This document shows, piece by piece, positions 42,572 through 51,886 of a stretch of 64,000 bases of DNA (positions within the stretch are counted from its first letter, which is position 1; each line of letters opens with the position of its first letter). Below the pieces are notes generated by a model. That model saw only the letters and a program-made list of their open reading frames with translations. It was not told where the DNA came from and made no database searches. The translations under genes were made by a program, and so were the position numbers. The DNA is from Micromonospora coriariae (GTDB lineage Bacteria; Actinomycetota; Actinomycetes; Mycobacteriales; Micromonosporaceae), in NCBI RefSeq assembly GCF_900091455.1, contig NZ_LT607412.1, forward strand, positions 6,758,001-6,822,000. Reading direction: 5' to 3'.

Positions 42572-43855
42572 GTGAGAGCAGGAAAGGCACTGCGCGGCGT
42601 CGCCGTGGCACTGGCCGGCGTGCTCGCCCTGACCGCCTGCGGCGGCGGTGGCGAGGCCGCCGACAGCGGCCCGGCGAAGCTGCGGATGACCGTCTGGTCG
42701 GCGAACGAGGCGCACCTCAAGCTGTTCAACGAGATCGCTGAGGAGTACCGCAAGAGCCACCCGGACGTGGCCGAGATCAAGTTCGACCCGCTGCCGTTCG
42801 ACACCTACACCACGACCCTGACCACGCAGATCGCGGGCGGGAACGCGCCCGACCTCGCGTGGGTGTTCGAGAACTCCGCCCCGGACTTCGTCGCCTCGGG
42901 CGCGCTGCTGCCCCTCGACGACACGCTCAAGAAGGCTGAGGGTTACCAGTACGAGGACATCTCCCCTGCCACCCTCAAGCTCTGGCAGAACGAGGGGAAG
43001 CTGTATGCGTACCCCTTCTCCACCTCGCCGTTCGGGGTCTTCGTCAACACCGACATGCTCAAGAAGGCCGGGCAGAAGACCCCGGCCGAGCTGATCGCGG
43101 CCGGTCAGTGGACCTGGGACAACGCCCTGGCCACCGCCGCGGCGACGGCGGTCAAGTCCGGCAAGGCCGGCCTGGTCATTCGGGACTTCGACTACAAGGG
43201 CTGGGACAACCTGTCCACCTTCTGGACCGGGTGGGGAGCCCAGGCATGGAGCGAGGACGGCAAGACCTGCGGCTTCAACAGCCCGGAGATGGTCGACGCG
43301 ATGACCACCCTGCACAAGGCCACCTTCATCCAGAAGGCGCTGCCCGGCCCGGGCACGACAGCCGACTTCTTCGCCGGTGACTCGGCCATGACGATCACCC
43401 AGATCTCCCGCGCCTCGCTGCTCAAGGACGGCGGCTTCGGGTGGGACCTGGTGCCGCTGCCCGCCGGGCCGAAGGGGAACTACGCGGTGGTCGGCCAGGC
43501 CGGCGTCGGGGTGATGAAGAAGAGCCCGCACGCCAAGCAGGCAGCCGACTTCCTGGCCTTCCTCACCAACCCCACGAACTCGGCGAAGCTCGCCCAGTTC
43601 TTCCCGCCGCCCCGCCAGTCGCAGCTGACCGCCGAGACCCTCGCCAAGACGAACCCGCAGCTCAAGCCGGAGCAGCTGCAGAAGGTCGTCATCGACGGCA
43701 TCACCAGCGGCGTGGTCAAGCCCAGCCACTCCGGACAGGCCGAGCTGAGCCAGCAGGTCCGCGCCGGCCTCGACCCGCTGTGGCAGCCGAACGCGGACGT
43801 CAAGGCCGTACTCGACGGCGTCTGCGCCAAGATCCAGCCGCTGCTGGCGAAGTAA
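42572..43855 (+). CDS. Sugar ABC transporter substrate-binding lipoprotein
   Basis: 427 aa, GTG with GAGGAGAAG upstream. Signal peptide with lipobox LALTACGGG, lipidated Cys23. Family-1 solute-binding fold: KLRMTVWSANEAHLKLFNEIAEE, ITTQIAGGNAPDLAWVFENSA-type region and SFTSPFGVFVNTDMLKKAG-type region (here YPFSTSPFGVFVNTDML). It binds a sugar outside the membrane and hands it to the two permeases that follow. No ATPase gene is present; the shared MsiK-type ATPase common in actinobacteria probably drives the importer. Confidence 0.93.
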   Translation: MRAGKALRGVAVALAGVLALTACGGGGEAADSGPAKLRMTVWSANEAHLKLFNEIAEEYRKSHPDVAEIKFDPLPFDTYTTTLTTQIAGGNAPDLAWVFENSAPDFVASGALLPLDDTLKKAEGYQYEDISPATLKLWQNEGKLYAYPFSTSPFGVFVNTDMLKKAGQKTPAELIAAGQWTWDNALATAAATAVKSGKAGLVIRDFDYKGWDNLSTFWTGWGAQAWSEDGKTCGFNSPEMVDAMTTLHKATFIQKALPGPGTTADFFAGDSAMTITQISRASLLKDGGFGWDLVPLPAGPKGNYAVVGQAGVGVMKKSPHAKQAADFLAFLTNPTNSAKLAQFFPPPRQSQLTAETLAKTNPQLKPEQLQKVVIDGITSGVVKPSHSGQAELSQQVRAGLDPLWQPNADVKAVLDGVCAKIQPLLAK

Positions 43856-43866
43856 GGCCAACGATC

Positions 43867-44814
43867 ATGACCCAGACGGACACCAGGGTGGGCTCGGCTG
43901 CTGCCGGGCCCGCCCCGGGCCCGGCCCGGCCGTTCTGGACCAGCCGCCGCCGGGACCAACTCGCCGGTTATGCGTTCATCGCCCCGCAACTGCTCGGCAG
44001 CGTCGTCTTCGTGATCCTGCCGCTGATCCTCGTGCTCTGGTACAGCCTGCACGAGTGGAACGTGCTCGCCGGGACCTTCGAATTCGTGGGCACCGACAAC
44101 TACAAAGCTCTCGCCGATGATCCCAACCTCGGCGCGGTACTGCGCGCCACCGGGCTGTTCTCGATCGGCCTGGTAGTGGTCAACCTCGGCCTGGCCCTGC
44201 TGCTGGCCGTCCTGCTCAACCAGAGGCTGCGGGGCACGATCCTGTTCCGCACGCTGTTCTTCTCCCCCGTGGTGGTCTCGCTGGTCGCCTGGACCATCGT
44301 CTGGGGCTTCCTGCTTCAGGACAACGGCGGGATCAACGGGCTGCTCGACACCGTCGGCGTGCACGGGCCGAACTGGCTGCGCGGCGAGGGCACCGCGATG
44401 GTGTCCGTGATCGTCGTGCAGGTGTTCAAGAACGTCGGCCTGAACATGGTGCTGTTCCTGGCCGCCCTGCAGGGTGTGCCGGCCGAACTGTACGAGGCCG
44501 CGGAGGTGGACGGGGCGAGCCGGATGCGCCAGTTCTGGCGGATCACCGTACCGCTGATCAGCCCGACGATCCTGCTGACCTCGATCATCACCGTGGTCGG
44601 GTCGCTGCAGGTCTTCGCGCAGATCGCGGTGCTCACCCAGGGCGGACCCGGCACGTCGACGACCGTGCTCGTCTACTACCTGTACCAGCAGGCCTTCCAG
44701 TTCCATCACTTCGGCTACGGAGCCACGCTGTCGATCCTGCTGTTCGTCATCGTGCTCGCCCTCACCGTGCTGCAGTGGCAGATGCGCAAGAGGTGGGTCT
44801 TCCATGAATCGTGA
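43867..44814 (+). CDS. Sugar ABC transporter permease (MalF/UgpA type)
   Basis: 315 aa from ATG, 11 bases after the binding-protein gene. Six transmembrane segments and the EAA loop ELYEAAEVDGASRMRQFWRI at the ATPase contact. QLAGYAFIAPQLLGSVVFVILPLI is the typical first helix. It overlaps the second permease gene by 11 bases. Carries one half of the membrane channel. Confidence 0.95.
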   Translation: MTQTDTRVGSAAAGPAPGPARPFWTSRRRDQLAGYAFIAPQLLGSVVFVILPLILVLWYSLHEWNVLAGTFEFVGTDNYKALADDPNLGAVLRATGLFSIGLVVVNLGLALLLAVLLNQRLRGTILFRTLFFSPVVVSLVAWTIVWGFLLQDNGGINGLLDTVGVHGPNWLRGEGTAMVSVIVVQVFKNVGLNMVLFLAALQGVPAELYEAAEVDGASRMRQFWRITVPLISPTILLTSIITVVGSLQVFAQIAVLTQGGPGTSTTVLVYYLYQQAFQFHHFGYGATLSILLFVIVLALTVLQWQMRKRWVFHES

Positions 44815-45646
44815 CCTGTCCCGACGGACCAAGCTGGTGCTCTACGGGGTGCTGCTGGTCCTGGCGATCCCGTTCGTCTTCCCGACCTGGTGGATGGTCA
44901 CCTCGTCGCTGAAGCCGGTGGCGGACATCTTCGCCTTCCCGCCGAAGCTCCTGCCGACCAACCCGCGGTTCGACGCCTACCAGCGGGTGTTCGAGTTGCA
45001 GCCGTTCGGGCAGCAGTACCTGAACAGCCTCTACATCGCGCTGGTCGTCACGGTCGGCACCATGGCCGTGTCGGCGCTGGCCGGATACGCCTTCGCGCGC
45101 ATCCGGTTCCGTGGCCAGAACGTGTTGTTCCTGGTCGTCCTCGCGGGCCTGCTCATTCCCAGCGAGGTGACGATCGTGCCGCTGTTCCAGATGTTCTTCA
45201 AACTCGGTCTGGTCAACACCCACTGGCCGCTGATCCTGGTGCCGATCTTCGGCGCGCCGAGCGTCCTGGCGACGTTCATCATGCGGCAGTTCTTCATCAG
45301 CCTCCCCGGTGAGCTGGAGGAGGCCGCCCGGGTCGACGGGCTGGGCCGCCTCGCCACCTTCTGGCGGATCGCCCTGCCGCTGTCGCGGCCGGCGCTGGGC
45401 GCGGTGGCCATCTTCACCTTCCTGCACAGCTGGAACCTCTACCTGGAACCGATCGTGTTCCTCTCCTCTCCGGAGAAGTTCACCCTGCCCCAGGCGCTCA
45501 CCCAGTTCGTCGACGCCTACGGCGGTCCCATGTGGGACGTCCAGATGGCCGCGGCGTCAATGACCGCGCTGCCTGTCCTGGTGGTCTTCGTCATCGCGCA
45601 GAAGCAGTTCGTCGAGGGCCTCGCGCACACCGGCCTCAAGGGATGA
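44804..45646 (+). CDS. Sugar ABC transporter permease (MalG/UgpE type)
   Basis: 280 aa. Six transmembrane helices; the EAA loop is ELEEAARVDGLGRLATFWRI; the end IAQKQFVEGLAHTGLKG is the conserved tail of MalG-type permeases. Translationally coupled to the first permease and, by ATGA overlap, to the ROK kinase. Forms the second half of the channel. Confidence 0.95.
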   Translation: MNRDLSRRTKLVLYGVLLVLAIPFVFPTWWMVTSSLKPVADIFAFPPKLLPTNPRFDAYQRVFELQPFGQQYLNSLYIALVVTVGTMAVSALAGYAFARIRFRGQNVLFLVVLAGLLIPSEVTIVPLFQMFFKLGLVNTHWPLILVPIFGAPSVLATFIMRQFFISLPGELEEAARVDGLGRLATFWRIALPLSRPALGAVAIFTFLHSWNLYLEPIVFLSSPEKFTLPQALTQFVDAYGGPMWDVQMAAASMTALPVLVVFVIAQKQFVEGLAHTGLKG

Positions 45647-46557
45647 CGACACCGGCGGTCGGCATCGACATCGGCGGCACGAAGACGGCCGCCGCGCTGG
45701 TCGACCGGGGCGGGCAGGTGCTGCAGCGCCGCGAGGTGCCCACGCCCGCCCGGTCCGGGCCCACGGCCGTGCTGGACGCCGCCGCCCGACTGGCCACCGA
45801 CCTGCTCGGCGTGGCCGCCGGGCCGGTGGGGGTGGGCACCGCCGGCACCGTCGACCCCGCAACCGGCGGCATCCGGTACGCCACCGACAGCCTGCCCGGC
45901 TGGACCGACACCCCGGTCGCCGACGCGCTGGCCGCCCGGCTGGGTCGACCCGTGCGGGTCACCAACGACGTGAACGCCGCCGCGCTGGGCGAGTGCTGGG
46001 CGGGCGCGGGGCGGGACCGCGCTCATGTGCTGCTGGTGGCCGTCGGCACGGGGCTGGGCGGAGCGGTCGTCCGGAACGGCCGCGTCGAGGCCGGTGCCCG
46101 TGGCGCCACCGGCGAGGTCGGGCATCTGCCGGCCCCGGGCGCCGAACGGCTGCGCTGCGGGTGCGGCCGGTACGGGCATCTGGAGGCGATCGCCTCGGGC
46201 AGCGGGCTGGCCGCCGCGTACCTCCTCGAGACCGGCACCCGGGTCACCGGCCGGACCGTGGCGGATCGGGCGGCGGCCGGCGACGTGGTCGCCCGAGGGG
46301 TCGTGGACCGCGCCGGAGCCGCCCTCGGCGCGGCCCTGGCGGGGTTGGTGGCCCTGCTCGATCCGGACGCCGTCCTGGTGGCCGGCGGCGCGGCCGGGGC
46401 CCTGCTGCCCGCCGCGTCGGCCGCCTACGCGGCCGAGTTGCCGGCGGGCTGGGCCGGCGTTCCGCTGCTGCCCGCCACGTTGGGCGCTGACGCCGTAGTG
46501 GTCGGCGCGGCCCGACTGGCCATGGACGGACGCGACATCGAAAGGACCAACGGGTGA
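45643..46557 (+). CDS. ROK-family sugar kinase
   Basis: 304 aa. ATP loop GIDIGGTKTAAALVD near residue 7, catalytic Asp in VRVTNDVNAAALGE, GATGEVGHLPA and a zinc motif CGCGRYGHLEAIAS. It has no HTH, so it is a kinase and not a regulator. Next to NanE, N-acetylmannosamine kinase (ManNAc to ManNAc-6-P) is the most likely activity; glucokinase or another amino-sugar kinase cannot be excluded. ATGA overlaps on both sides with neighbours. Confidence 0.9.
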   Translation: MTTPAVGIDIGGTKTAAALVDRGGQVLQRREVPTPARSGPTAVLDAAARLATDLLGVAAGPVGVGTAGTVDPATGGIRYATDSLPGWTDTPVADALAARLGRPVRVTNDVNAAALGECWAGAGRDRAHVLLVAVGTGLGGAVVRNGRVEAGARGATGEVGHLPAPGAERLRCGCGRYGHLEAIASGSGLAAAYLLETGTRVTGRTVADRAAAGDVVARGVVDRAGAALGAALAGLVALLDPDAVLVAGGAAGALLPAASAAYAAELPAGWAGVPLLPATLGADAVVVGAARLAMDGRDIERTNG

Positions 46558-47261
46558 GTGTGCTCGACGACCTGGCCGGCGGGCTGGTGGTCTCCTGCCA
46601 ACCGCTGCCCGACGACCCTGACGACCCGATGCGTGACCCGTACGTCCAGGCCCGGGTGGCGGCCGCGGTGGTACGCGGGGGCGCGGTCGCGGTCCGGGTC
46701 AACGGACCGGACGACGTCAGAGAAGTACGCGCCACGGTCGACGTTCCGGTGATCGGGCTGTACAAGCACGGCACCGAGGACGTCTTCATCACCCCGACCG
46801 CGGCCCACGCGCTCGAGGTGGCGCTGGCCGGGGCGGACATCGTGGCGATCGACGCCACCGACCGCCCGCGACCGGACGGACGCCTCTTCGCCGACACGGT
46901 ACGCGTGATCCGCGAACGGACCGACGCACTGATCCTGGCCGACGTCTCCACCACGACCGAGGGTGTCGCCGCCGTCGAGGCCGGCGCGGATGCCGTCGCC
47001 ACCACACTGTCCGGCTACACCCCGGCCAGCCCACCGACTGACGGGCCCGACCTCGGGCTCGTGGCGCGACTCGTCGCACTGCTGTCCGTGCCGGTGATCG
47101 CCGAAGGGCGGTACCGCACCACCGAACAGATCGGCCGGGCCTTCGAGGCCGGTGCGCACGCGGTGGTGATGGGCAACGCCGTCACCTCGCCGCTGTGGAT
47201 CACCCGCCGGCTCGTGCCGGCCACCCCCCGCGCGACGAGCGCCCCAACGAACAGGGAGTGA
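46554..47261 (+). CDS. nanE: N-acetylmannosamine-6-phosphate 2-epimerase
   Basis: 235 aa, GTG start overlapping the kinase stop. TIM barrel with GGLVVSCQPLPDDPDDPM, VIGLYKHGTEDVFITP, IVAIDATDRPRPDG, ILADVSTTTEGVAAVEAGAD, TLSGYT and VIAEGRYRTTEQ, all NanE hallmarks including the catalytic Lys (LYKHG) and Glu (AEGRY). Converts ManNAc-6-P to GlcNAc-6-P, which enters general amino-sugar catabolism. No sialic-acid lyase (NanA) gene is in the window, so the incoming compound may be ManNAc itself or a ManNAc glycoside. Confidence 0.92.
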   Translation: MSVLDDLAGGLVVSCQPLPDDPDDPMRDPYVQARVAAAVVRGGAVAVRVNGPDDVREVRATVDVPVIGLYKHGTEDVFITPTAAHALEVALAGADIVAIDATDRPRPDGRLFADTVRVIRERTDALILADVSTTTEGVAAVEAGADAVATTLSGYTPASPPTDGPDLGLVARLVALLSVPVIAEGRYRTTEQIGRAFEAGAHAVVMGNAVTSPLWITRRLVPATPRATSAPTNRE

Positions 47262-47263
47262 GC

Positions 47264-48904
47264 ATGAGACGACGTACCCTCCTGGCCACCGGCATGGCCG
47301 GGCTGGCCACCGTGGCCATCGGCCGACCCGCCCTCGCCGGGCCCGCCCGGCGGCAGTTGAGCGTGGCGCTGGTGCCCTTGGACGATCGGCCGGTCAACAC
47401 CTACGCCCCGCAGATGACCGCGGCGAGCGCCGGCGCCCAGGTGCGGTTGCCGCCGCGCGACATGCTGGGCCGCTTCTTCACCCCCGGCGACGGGGCCGCC
47501 ATCGCCCGGTGGCTCGGCACCACCGACGGCGTCGACGGGTACGTGATCTCGGTCAGCATGCTCGCCTACGGCGGCCTGATCGCCTCACGCACCGCCGCCC
47601 CGACCCTGGCCGCCGCGCTGGAGAACCTGGCCGCCATCCGTAACCTCCGCGCGACCCGCCCGGGGGCGGTGATCGAGGTGCACGACACCATCCAGCGCCT
47701 CGCCATCACCAGCACGGGCACGGAGCTGGACAAGTACCGCGACCTGCTGGTCACCTGGGCGAAGCTCTACGACCAGGTGGTGAACCTCGGGCAGGAGGAG
47801 CTGCGGGCCCAGCTCGACGCCGTGCGGGCGCAGATCCCCGATCAGGTCGTCGAGGACTATCTCGCCGCGCGGGCCCGCAACCACCAGGTCAACCGGCTGA
47901 TGGTCGAGTGGGTCGCCGACGGCACCATCAGCCACCTCGTGCTGTCCGAGGACGACACCGCGCCGGTGGGGCTGGCCCGAGCGGAGCGGGTGGAACTGGA
48001 GGCGCTTGTCGCCCAGCTCGGCGTCAGCGACCGGGTGGAAATCTTCCCCGGTGCTGACGAGGTCGACGCGTTGCTGGTCGCGCGGGTGATCGCGGCCGGC
48101 ACGGCGCCCACCTACCGGGTGGAGTACGCCGGCGTCTCGGGCGAGGACTGGACCGCCCAACTGGAGGGCATCGCGTTCGCGGAGAACGTCCGCCGGCACG
48201 TGGCCGCCGTGGGGGGACGGGTCGTCAGCGGCGACGCGGACATCGTCCTCGCCGTGAACACCCCCTCGTCGGCACCCGGGCAGCGGGCCGCTGACCTGGA
48301 CGCCTTCGTCGGACGGATCGGCGAGCTGCTGGCCGCCGGCACCCCGGTCATCGTGGTGGACCCGCTCATCGTGAACAAGGCGGACCACGAACTGGTCGCG
48401 CGGATGGAGAGCCGCCTGGATCTCGCGGCGCTGCTGTCGTACTCGGGGTGGAACACCGGCGGCAACGCCCTCGGCCTGGCGCTCGGGCACGGCACCGCCC
48501 GGTGGGCGTACCTGCGCTCCTCCGGCAGTGGGTTCGGCGTGCCCGACCTGCGCGGGCCCGGCCAGGCGCACGCCGAGTACCTGCTCTACCGGTTCGTCAA
48601 GGACGACCCGTGGAAGAACATCGTGCAGGTCGAGGCGTACGCGCACGCACGGGCGCAGGGCTGGGACCCGCTCGCCCTCACCCCCGAGCAGAAGAGCTAC
48701 TTCGACGGCTGGGTGCGCGAACGGCTGGTGCCGCTGACCGAGCGCTACTTCACCGACCACTTCGCCGGGCACCGCCTCGTGCTGGGCCGGCGAGGCGCGA
48801 AGACCTTCATGGCGACCCTGGCTCGCTTCGAGTCGGCGCGTGTCGAGCTGCCGTGGGACCGGCTCTTCGAGGTGATCCTGGAGCCCCGGCTGCGACTGTC
48901 CTGA
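47264..48904 (+). CDS. DUF4127 family protein with twin-arginine-like signal
   Basis: 546 aa from the ATG after GGGAG (the frame is open upstream into nanE). N-terminal MRRRTLLATGMAGLATVAIG and ALAG look like a Tat signal. The DUF4127 pattern follows: SVALVPLDDRPVNTYAPQM, PPRDMLGRFFTPGD, VISVSMLAYGGLIASR, HLVLSEDDTAPVG and WNTGGNALGLALGHGTARW. The family has no characterised activity known to me. The conserved Asp/Asn/Ser residues suggest an enzyme acting on a small substrate outside the cytoplasm. Last gene of the LacI operon; its constant link to NanE and the importer suggests a hydrolase for an amino-sugar compound. Confidence 0.85.
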   Translation: MRRRTLLATGMAGLATVAIGRPALAGPARRQLSVALVPLDDRPVNTYAPQMTAASAGAQVRLPPRDMLGRFFTPGDGAAIARWLGTTDGVDGYVISVSMLAYGGLIASRTAAPTLAAALENLAAIRNLRATRPGAVIEVHDTIQRLAITSTGTELDKYRDLLVTWAKLYDQVVNLGQEELRAQLDAVRAQIPDQVVEDYLAARARNHQVNRLMVEWVADGTISHLVLSEDDTAPVGLARAERVELEALVAQLGVSDRVEIFPGADEVDALLVARVIAAGTAPTYRVEYAGVSGEDWTAQLEGIAFAENVRRHVAAVGGRVVSGDADIVLAVNTPSSAPGQRAADLDAFVGRIGELLAAGTPVIVVDPLIVNKADHELVARMESRLDLAALLSYSGWNTGGNALGLALGHGTARWAYLRSSGSGFGVPDLRGPGQAHAEYLLYRFVKDDPWKNIVQVEAYAHARAQGWDPLALTPEQKSYFDGWVRERLVPLTERYFTDHFAGHRLVLGRRGAKTFMATLARFESARVELPWDRLFEVILEPRLRLS

Positions 48905-48912
48905 CCGGACGG

Positions 48913-48950
48913 CCGGTCGCGCCGGGGGTTGACCCCGCCGGCGCGACCGG
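48913..48950. terminator. Strong bidirectional terminator
   Basis: CCGGTCGCGCCGG ... CCGGCGCGACCGG: 13-bp perfect stem with a 12-base loop that can pair further (GGG/CCC). It lies nine bases after the DUF4127 stop, before the convergent cutC gene. The remaining 90 bases up to 49043 hold nothing obvious. Confidence 0.85.
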
Positions 48951-49042
48951 TCCGGTGCCGTCATCAGCCCGCGCGCTCGCGGTGCTGGCGCGCCTGGTGG
49001 TGCGGGCGGTTCGGGTCCGTCGCCGTCCCCCGTGCCGTGTGC

Positions 49043-49750
49043 TCAGGAGGGCGCGGAAGCCCGTGTGGCGGCGAGGACCCGGCGTACCTCGTCGCCGTCC
49101 GTGGCCTCGCGCCCGTCGCGCCGCACCGGTGCCCGCAGGTGCACCTCCCGCGCGCAGGTCTCCGCGAGCACCTGCCGGACGTTGTGCGACCGGATGCCGC
49201 CGCCGGCGATGACCCGCAACCGGTCGCCGGCCCGATGCCGCAGCGCGGCGATCCGTGGGGCACCGGCCAGCGCGCTCGGCGCCCCACCCGAGGTGAGCAC
49301 CGCGTCGGCCCCGAGGTCGATGAGTTCCTCGATCGCCCCCAGCTGGTCGCCGACCTCGTCGAAGGCCTTGTGCACCGTCACCGGCAGCGGTCCCGCAGCC
49401 TCGATCAGGCGCCGCAGCACGGCCAGGTCGAGGCCGCCCGCGGCGGTGAGGGCGCCGACCACCACCCCGACCGCGAGACCGTGCGGATTGGGCAGGCCGC
49501 GGATGGCCTCGATGTCGGCGAGCATGACCTGCTCCTCGATCCCGTTCACCCGGAAATCACCGCCACGGGGACGGACCATTACCCGTACGCCCACCCGGCG
49601 CAAGGTCCGCAGCGCGACCCCGACCGTCCCCAGGCTCGGAGTGGTGCCGCCCTGGCCGAGGTCGGCGCACAGCTCCAGGCGGTCGGCTCCGGCCGCCTCG
49701 GCCACCAGCGCAGTCGGCACGTCGCTCACGCAGATCTCGACCGTGGTCAT
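49043..49750 (-). CDS. cutC: CutC family protein
   Basis: 235 aa from the ATG that overlaps the ABC ATPase stop (ATGA). TTVEICVSDVPTALVAEAAGADRLELCADL and the barrel motifs VMVRPRGGDF, VTVHKAFDEV, VLTSGGAPSAL and VIAGGGIRSHNVRQVL are typical. The CutC TIM barrel was first linked with copper tolerance in E. coli, but its enzymatic role is unsettled and many copies sit in sugar or peptide catabolic operons, as here. It probably acts with the peptide importer and with the M81/ROK genes. Confidence 0.9.
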   Translation of the reverse strand: MTTVEICVSDVPTALVAEAAGADRLELCADLGQGGTTPSLGTVGVALRTLRRVGVRVMVRPRGGDFRVNGIEEQVMLADIEAIRGLPNPHGLAVGVVVGALTAAGGLDLAVLRRLIEAAGPLPVTVHKAFDEVGDQLGAIEELIDLGADAVLTSGGAPSALAGAPRIAALRHRAGDRLRVIAGGGIRSHNVRQVLAETCAREVHLRAPVRRDGREATDGDEVRRVLAATRASAPS

Positions 49751-51873
49751 GTGGCCGCCCCGGCCCGAGCGGACGCCGCGGTCGACTCCGGACGCAGCGG
49801 GAAGTGGCACGCCACCTGGTGCGTGTCGCCGACCAGCGGCGGCTCGGTCTCGCAGACGTCCTGGGCCAGGGGGCAACGGGTCCGGAACCGGCACCCGGTG
49901 GGCGGGTTGAGCGCGCTCGGCAGCTCGCCGCGGATGGTCACCCCTTCGCGCGCGGTCTCGGCGTTCGGCGTGACGGAGGGAACGGCGTCGATGAGCGCCT
50001 GCGTGTACGGATGCCGGGCGGCTCGGACCACGTCCCGCGCGGGCCCGACCTCGACGAGCTTGCCGAGGTACATGACGCCGATCCGGTCGGCCATGTAATC
50101 GACGACGGACAGGTCGTGGCTGATGAAGACGTACGCCAGGCCGAGCTCGCGCTGCAGGTCCCGCATGAGGTTGAGGACCTGCGCCTGGATGGACACGTCC
50201 AGCGCGCTCACCGGCTCGTCGCCGACGATCAGCCGGGGTTGCAGGGCCAGCGAGCGGGCCAGCCCGATGCGCTGCAGCTGACCGCCGGAGAACTCGTGCG
50301 GGTAGCGCTCCAGGACGCGCCGCGACAGCCCGACCTGGTCGAGCAGCGTCGCGATCCGCGCCCGCCGCGCCGCCGGGCCGCCCACCTTCTGGATCTCGAG
50401 GGGTTCGGCGAGGATGGCGTCGACGCGCATCCGCGGGTTCATCGCGGCGTAGCTGTCCTGGAACATCAGTTGGACCTGCCGGTGCATCCGGCGGCGCTCC
50501 CGTCCGGCCAGGCCTGCGATGTCTGTGCCGTCCAGCATGATCTGCCCGGCGGTCGCCTGCTCCAGTCCGACGGCGAGCCGGCCCACTGTGGACTTGCCGC
50601 AGCCGGACTCGCCGACCAGCCCGAAGGTCTCGCCCGGGCCGACGTCGAACGACACGCCCGCTACGGCGCTCACCTGTCCGGCGGTCCGGCGCAGCAGCCC
50701 ACGGCCGTGCGCCGCGTAGTTCTTGACCAGGTCCCGCACCGACAGGACGGGCTCGGCCGCCGGCTCACCGGGTGCGGCGGCCGCGTCCGCCGGCTCCGGC
50801 ACCGGCTCGACCCGTGCCGGGGCGGGCAGGCTCACCGGCGCGGCGGGCCCCGCCGGCACGGGGTGCAGACAGGCGTGCTGGTGCGCGCCGGCCGACAGGG
50901 TCACCTCGCTGGTCAGGCACTCGTTGGTGACGTGCCGGCAGCGTGGCGCGAAGCGGCAGCCGGTCAGGGGCCGGGACAGGTCCGGCGGCAGGCCCGGGAT
51001 GCTGTAGAGCCGGGCGTGTTCACCGAACTCCCGGATCGCCGACTCGGGAAGCGCCTCCATCAGGGCCTCCGTGTATCGGTGCCGCGGCGAGCGGAACAGC
51101 TCTCCGGTCGCTGCGGTCTCGACAACCCGTCCGGCGTACATGACGGCGACCCGGTCGGCGCGGCCGGCGATCACCCCGAGGTCGTGGGTCACCAGGATGA
51201 CGGCCATCCCGAACTCTTCCCGCAGGTCGTCGATGAGTTCGAGGATCTGCCGTTGGGTGGTGACGTCGAGCGCCGTGGTCGGCTCGTCGGCGATGAGCAG
51301 GCGGGGGGAGCAGATCAGTGCCATCGCGATGGCAACCCGTTGCCGCATCCCGCCGGACAGCTCGTGCGGGTAGTTGTCGACAATCCGCTCCGGGCGCGGC
51401 ATACCGACCCGGCGCAGGATCTCGATGGTCCGCTCCCGGGCCTCCGCCCGGCCGACCCGCTCGTGCACCCGCAGCGGTTCGCCGACCTGGACGCCGATCC
51501 GCATGGTCGGATTGAGGGAGGTGAGCGGGTCCTGGAAGACCATGCCCATCCGGACCCCACGGATCCGGCGTACGTCGTCGGCCGGCAGCGATCGCAGATC
51601 CCGGCCCTCGAAGAGGATCTGTCCCCCGGACACCTGGCCGCCGGGCGGCAGCAAGCCCATGATCGACAGCGCGGTCATGGTCTTGCCGCTGCCCGACTCC
51701 CCCACGACGCCGAGGGTCTCCCCCGGCATGACCTGGAGACTTACCCCGTCCAGGGCGTGCACCGTACCGCGGCGCAGCGCGATGTCGGTGTCGAGATCGC
51801 GCAGTTCCAGCAGGGGCTGGACCGCTGCCGGCCCGCCGGCCGCCGGGGCGTGTCGGACAGTCGATTCGCTCAT
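49747..51873 (-). CDS. Peptide ABC transporter ATPase, fused DppD-DppF
   Basis: 708 aa: two complete ATP-binding domains in one chain. First: GESGSGKTMTALSIMGLL (about 56-73), LSGGMRQRVAIAMAL, LLIADEPTTALDV. Second after a Pro/Ala-rich linker (345-375): GESGCGKSTVGRLAVGL, FSGGQLQRIGLARSLAL, LIVGDEPVSALDVS. Each is followed by the oligopeptide-transport C-terminal domain with Cys-rich ends (CRFAPRCRHVTNECL; CRFRTRCPLAQDVCE), which hold Fe-S or zinc in OppD/F. It drives import of peptides through the two permeases upstream in the operon. Confidence 0.95.
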   Translation of the reverse strand: MSESTVRHAPAAGGPAAVQPLLELRDLDTDIALRRGTVHALDGVSLQVMPGETLGVVGESGSGKTMTALSIMGLLPPGGQVSGGQILFEGRDLRSLPADDVRRIRGVRMGMVFQDPLTSLNPTMRIGVQVGEPLRVHERVGRAEARERTIEILRRVGMPRPERIVDNYPHELSGGMRQRVAIAMALICSPRLLIADEPTTALDVTTQRQILELIDDLREEFGMAVILVTHDLGVIAGRADRVAVMYAGRVVETAATGELFRSPRHRYTEALMEALPESAIREFGEHARLYSIPGLPPDLSRPLTGCRFAPRCRHVTNECLTSEVTLSAGAHQHACLHPVPAGPAAPVSLPAPARVEPVPEPADAAAAPGEPAAEPVLSVRDLVKNYAAHGRGLLRRTAGQVSAVAGVSFDVGPGETFGLVGESGCGKSTVGRLAVGLEQATAGQIMLDGTDIAGLAGRERRRMHRQVQLMFQDSYAAMNPRMRVDAILAEPLEIQKVGGPAARRARIATLLDQVGLSRRVLERYPHEFSGGQLQRIGLARSLALQPRLIVGDEPVSALDVSIQAQVLNLMRDLQRELGLAYVFISHDLSVVDYMADRIGVMYLGKLVEVGPARDVVRAARHPYTQALIDAVPSVTPNAETAREGVTIRGELPSALNPPTGCRFRTRCPLAQDVCETEPPLVGDTHQVACHFPLRPESTAASARAGAAT

Positions 51874-51886
51874 TTTCTGCTCCTGC

